A DNA stretch of 35,376 nucleotides from an uncultured Ferrovum sp. (lineage in GTDB: Bacteria > Pseudomonadota > Gammaproteobacteria > Burkholderiales > Ferrovaceae), in contig CAITLJ010000058.1 in NCBI GenBank assembly GCA_903893215.1, positions 1 to 35,376 on the forward strand, given 5' to 3'. Shown in pieces: positions 33,392 through 35,376 of the stretch. How positions within the stretch are numbered: position 1 is the first letter of the stretch; every line of letters starts with the position of its first letter. The notes beneath the pieces were generated by a model. It worked only from the letters and a program-made list of their open reading frames with translations, was not told the DNA's origin and made no database searches. The translations under genes and the position numbers were made by a program.

Positions 33392-34708
33392 ATGGCAAGC
33401 AGCATTCCCACCTACGTGGTGGTTGGCGGCGGCGCCGGCGGCCTTGAACTGGCCACCGGACTTGGCGAAAGTCTCGGCAAACATGGCAAGGCACGCGTCG
33501 TCCTGATCGATGCGCTGCCCATCCATATCTGGAAGCCACATCTGCATGAGGTAGCAGCCGGCAGCCTCGACGTAGGTCAGCATCGGCTGGAGTACGTGGC
33601 CCAGGCGCGCTGGCATCACTTTGAATTCCAGCTCGGTGCCCTGCTCGGCATCGACCGTCAGGCGCACACCCTGCGCATCGGCGCGGTCAACGACAGTGAC
33701 GGTCAGCCCATGCTGCCCGAGCGCACGCTGCAGTACGACCGCGTGGTGATCGCCATTGGCAGCCAGATCAACACATTTAATATCCCCGGGGCCGGCGAGC
33801 ATGCCATCGGCCTCGATTCGGTCTACGACGCCGAACGCTTCCGACAAAAACTGATTGCTGCATGCATGCGCGCAGAAACCGGGTCCTCCGGTCAGGGATC
33901 GCGCCAGGTCTCGATCGCAATCATTGGCGCAGGAGCCACCGGCGTCGAACTGGCCGGCGAACTGCGCAACACCAGCAAAGTGCTCGCCGCCTATGGCATC
34001 CACCGCATGGACCCGCAGCGGGACGTGCAGATCACTGTGGTGGAAGGTGCTGACCGCATCCTGCCCGGCTTGTCGCGTCGGGTGTCGCGCTCGGTCGGCA
34101 AGCTGCTCGAGGGCATGGGCATCAACCTGCGCGTATCAGAGCGGGTGACCGATGTCGGGCCGACAGGCGTTACCTGTACGTCGGGACTGTTCATTCCAAC
34201 CGACCTGGTGGTCTGGGCAGCCGGACTGAAAGCGCCAGAATTGCTCACCCGGCTGGACGGACTCGAAACCAATCGCATCAACCAGCTGGTGGTAGATGCA
34301 CAGCTGCGTTCCTCGGTCGACCCGGATGTGTTCGCGCTTGGCGATTGTGCCCAGTGCGTATGGAGCGGACCGGGCGGCTTCATCCCGCCACGGGCGCAAT
34401 CGGCGCATCAGCAGGCAAGCTATTTGCTCAGGCTGTTTCGCAACGACCTGCGTGGCCGTCACACTGGTCCCTTCGTCTATCGTGATTTTGGCTCGCTGGT
34501 ATCGATCGGCAGCAGCAGTGCCGTGGGCAACCTGATGGGCGGACTGATGGGTGGCAACATGTTCATTGATGGCCTGATCGCCGGTCTGATGTACAAGTCG
34601 CTCTACCAGATGCATCAGCTGGCCCTGCATGGTGTGCTCAAGACAGCCCTCGACTTTGTGGCCCATCAGCTGCGGCGGGCCACCGAGCCGCATATCAAGC
34701 TGCACTGA
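33392..34708 (+). CDS. ndh: Type II NADH:quinone oxidoreductase (NDH-2)
   Basis: Single-subunit, non-proton-pumping NADH dehydrogenase that passes electrons to quinone at the inner membrane. The 438-residue protein has an FAD-binding VVVGGGAGGLELATGLG near residue 10, and HIWKPHLHEVAAGSLD near 47, a block typical of NDH-2. The second, NADH-binding Rossmann motif is IAIIGAGATGVELAGELR near 173. Later come LVVWAAGLKAPELL and DVFALGDCAQC near 315. The hydrophobic C-terminal part (NLMGGLMGGNMFIDGLIAGLMYKSLYQMH split over 380-415) suits membrane docking. AGGAA lies 8 bases before the ATG. It is the last gene of the segment between trpE and trpG. Confidence 0.92.
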   Translation: MASSIPTYVVVGGGAGGLELATGLGESLGKHGKARVVLIDALPIHIWKPHLHEVAAGSLDVGQHRLEYVAQARWHHFEFQLGALLGIDRQAHTLRIGAVNDSDGQPMLPERTLQYDRVVIAIGSQINTFNIPGAGEHAIGLDSVYDAERFRQKLIAACMRAETGSSGQGSRQVSIAIIGAGATGVELAGELRNTSKVLAAYGIHRMDPQRDVQITVVEGADRILPGLSRRVSRSVGKLLEGMGINLRVSERVTDVGPTGVTCTSGLFIPTDLVVWAAGLKAPELLTRLDGLETNRINQLVVDAQLRSSVDPDVFALGDCAQCVWSGPGGFIPPRAQSAHQQASYLLRLFRNDLRGRHTGPFVYRDFGSLVSIGSSSAVGNLMGGLMGGNMFIDGLIAGLMYKSLYQMHQLALHGVLKTALDFVAHQLRRATEPHIKLH

Positions 34709-34718
34709 TATCCGGGCG

Positions 34719-34747
34719 TAGGCACCAGAGCGCAGGATTGCTAGACT
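34719..34747 (+). promoter_or_regulatory. Possible trpG promoter
   Basis: TAGGCA (34719-34724) and TAGACT (34742-34747), each matching four of six consensus bases, are separated by 17 bp. They lie 30 bp before the trpG ATG. A separate promoter would be needed if trpG is no longer read through from trpE. Confidence 0.45.
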
Positions 34748-34777
34748 GGAAGACATACCAAGCCGGACAGGCGCACC

Positions 34778-35376
34778 ATGCTTTTGATGCTAGATAACTA
34801 CGACTCCTTCACTTACAACCTGGTGCAGTACTTTTCGGAATTGGGCGAAGACGTGCGGGTGGTCCGCAATGACGAAATCGACGTGGCTGCCGCCATGGCA
34901 ATGCGCCCCAGCCGTATCGTGATTTCACCCGGACCGTGCACGCCGCGTGAGGCCGGCATTTCCGTGCCCCTGATTCTGGCTGCAGCCGGACGGGTACCCT
35001 TGCTTGGCGTTTGTCTCGGGCATCAAAGCATTGGCGCTGCCTTTGGCGGCGAAGTGGTGCATGCGAAGCAGGTGATGCATGGCAAGACCTCGCCAGTCCA
35101 GCACAAGAACGTGGGTGTCTTCCAGGGCCTGCCCGATCCCTTTCGTGCCACCCGCTATCACTCGCTGGCGATTCGCGCCGAAACCCTGCCGAAGTGTCTG
35201 GAAGTCACCGCCTGGACCGAGGATGGCGAAATCATGGGCGTGCGGCACCGGACATTGGACGTGGAAGGCGTACAGTTTCATCCCGAGTCAATCCTGACCG
35301 AACATGGCCATCACATGCTCGCCAACTTCCTCGATCCCAGTGGCCTGCGCGGCCGCAACCTGCCGGAAGCACTGAC
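34778..35376 (+). CDS. trpG: Anthranilate synthase component II (glutamine amidotransferase), 3' end cut
   Basis: Class I glutamine amidotransferase that supplies ammonia to TrpE. In some bacteria the same protein serves PabB for folate. It begins [19 protein letters not shown], the standard start. The catalytic triad is visible: Cys in [15 protein letters not shown] near residue 80, and His and Glu in VQFHPES near 170. The oxyanion-loop [12 protein letters not shown] lies near 50. The frame is open for 199 codons to the window edge, about the full family length, so only the last few codons are missing. trpD-trpC would be expected next but lie outside the window. Confidence 0.96.
   Translation, partial: MLLMLDNYDSFTYNLVQYFSELGEDVRVVRNDEIDVAAAMAMRPSRIVISPGPCTPREAGISVPLILAAAGRVPLLGVCLGHQSIGAAFGGEVVHAKQVMHGKTSPVQHKNVGVFQGLPDPFRATRYHSLAIRAETLPKCLEVTAWTEDGEIMGVRHRTLDVEGVQFHPESILTEHGHHMLANFLDPSGLRGRNLPEAL

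Overview
The window reads as ordinary chromosome of a GC-rich (about two-thirds G+C by eye) betaproteobacterium, most likely Burkholderiales. The basis is gene content and order: glyQ-glyS-gmhB-plsC-ygjP; lptD-surA-pdxA-rsmA facing amgK-murU-pepP-ubiH; mltA, apaG, rpe-gph-trpE. Start-stop overlaps (ATGA/GTGA) are frequent, and several genes have TAAAAT or TAGAAT-like -10 boxes. I see no tRNA, rRNA, CRISPR array, transposase, phage gene or riboswitch. The genus cannot be fixed from the sequence alone.

Layout. Position 1-405 holds the 3' part of dsbB. 523-5584 (+) is a tightly packed operon for glycyl-tRNA synthetase, heptose-phosphate and phospholipid enzymes and a YgjP-type metallopeptidase-like protein. 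5664-19192 (-) is one long leftward block. Read in its own direction it starts with the outer-membrane genes lptD and surA, continues with pdxA and rsmA, and ends in an accessory module: a two-partner secretion (TPS) transporter, its FHA-like exoprotein, and a CAP/SCP-domain lipoprotein whose start codon overlaps the exoprotein stop. 19303-25716 (+) carries the cell-wall recycling pair amgK-murU, pepP, two FAD ubiquinone-type hydroxylases and dsbC. mltA (-) converges on dsbC. Facing mltA is a 33-residue membrane-protein gene sharing a CATG start with it. apaG (-) and rpe-gph-trpE (+) follow. Between trpE and the partial trpG at the right end lie three genes unrelated to tryptophan: a secreted lipase-like lipoprotein, an OmpW-type porin and a type II NADH dehydrogenase.

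How the genes fit together. Envelope biogenesis dominates. LptD and SurA (LPS export and OMP chaperone), DsbB/DsbC (disulfides, including probably those of LptD), GmhB (LPS core heptose) and PlsC (phospholipid) build the envelope. MltA releases anhydro-muropeptides whose amino sugars AmgK/MurU can return to UDP-MurNAc. The TPS module would display or secrete a beta-helical adhesin.

The most unusual parts are the TPS-plus-CAP module, with a G9 tract inside the transporter gene and a cluster of TTGCGTAAA-like boxes before the exoprotein gene; the insertion between trpE and trpG; and the 33-residue gene. None is proven to be a new system. The TPS-CAP module is the best candidate for a previously undescribed one.
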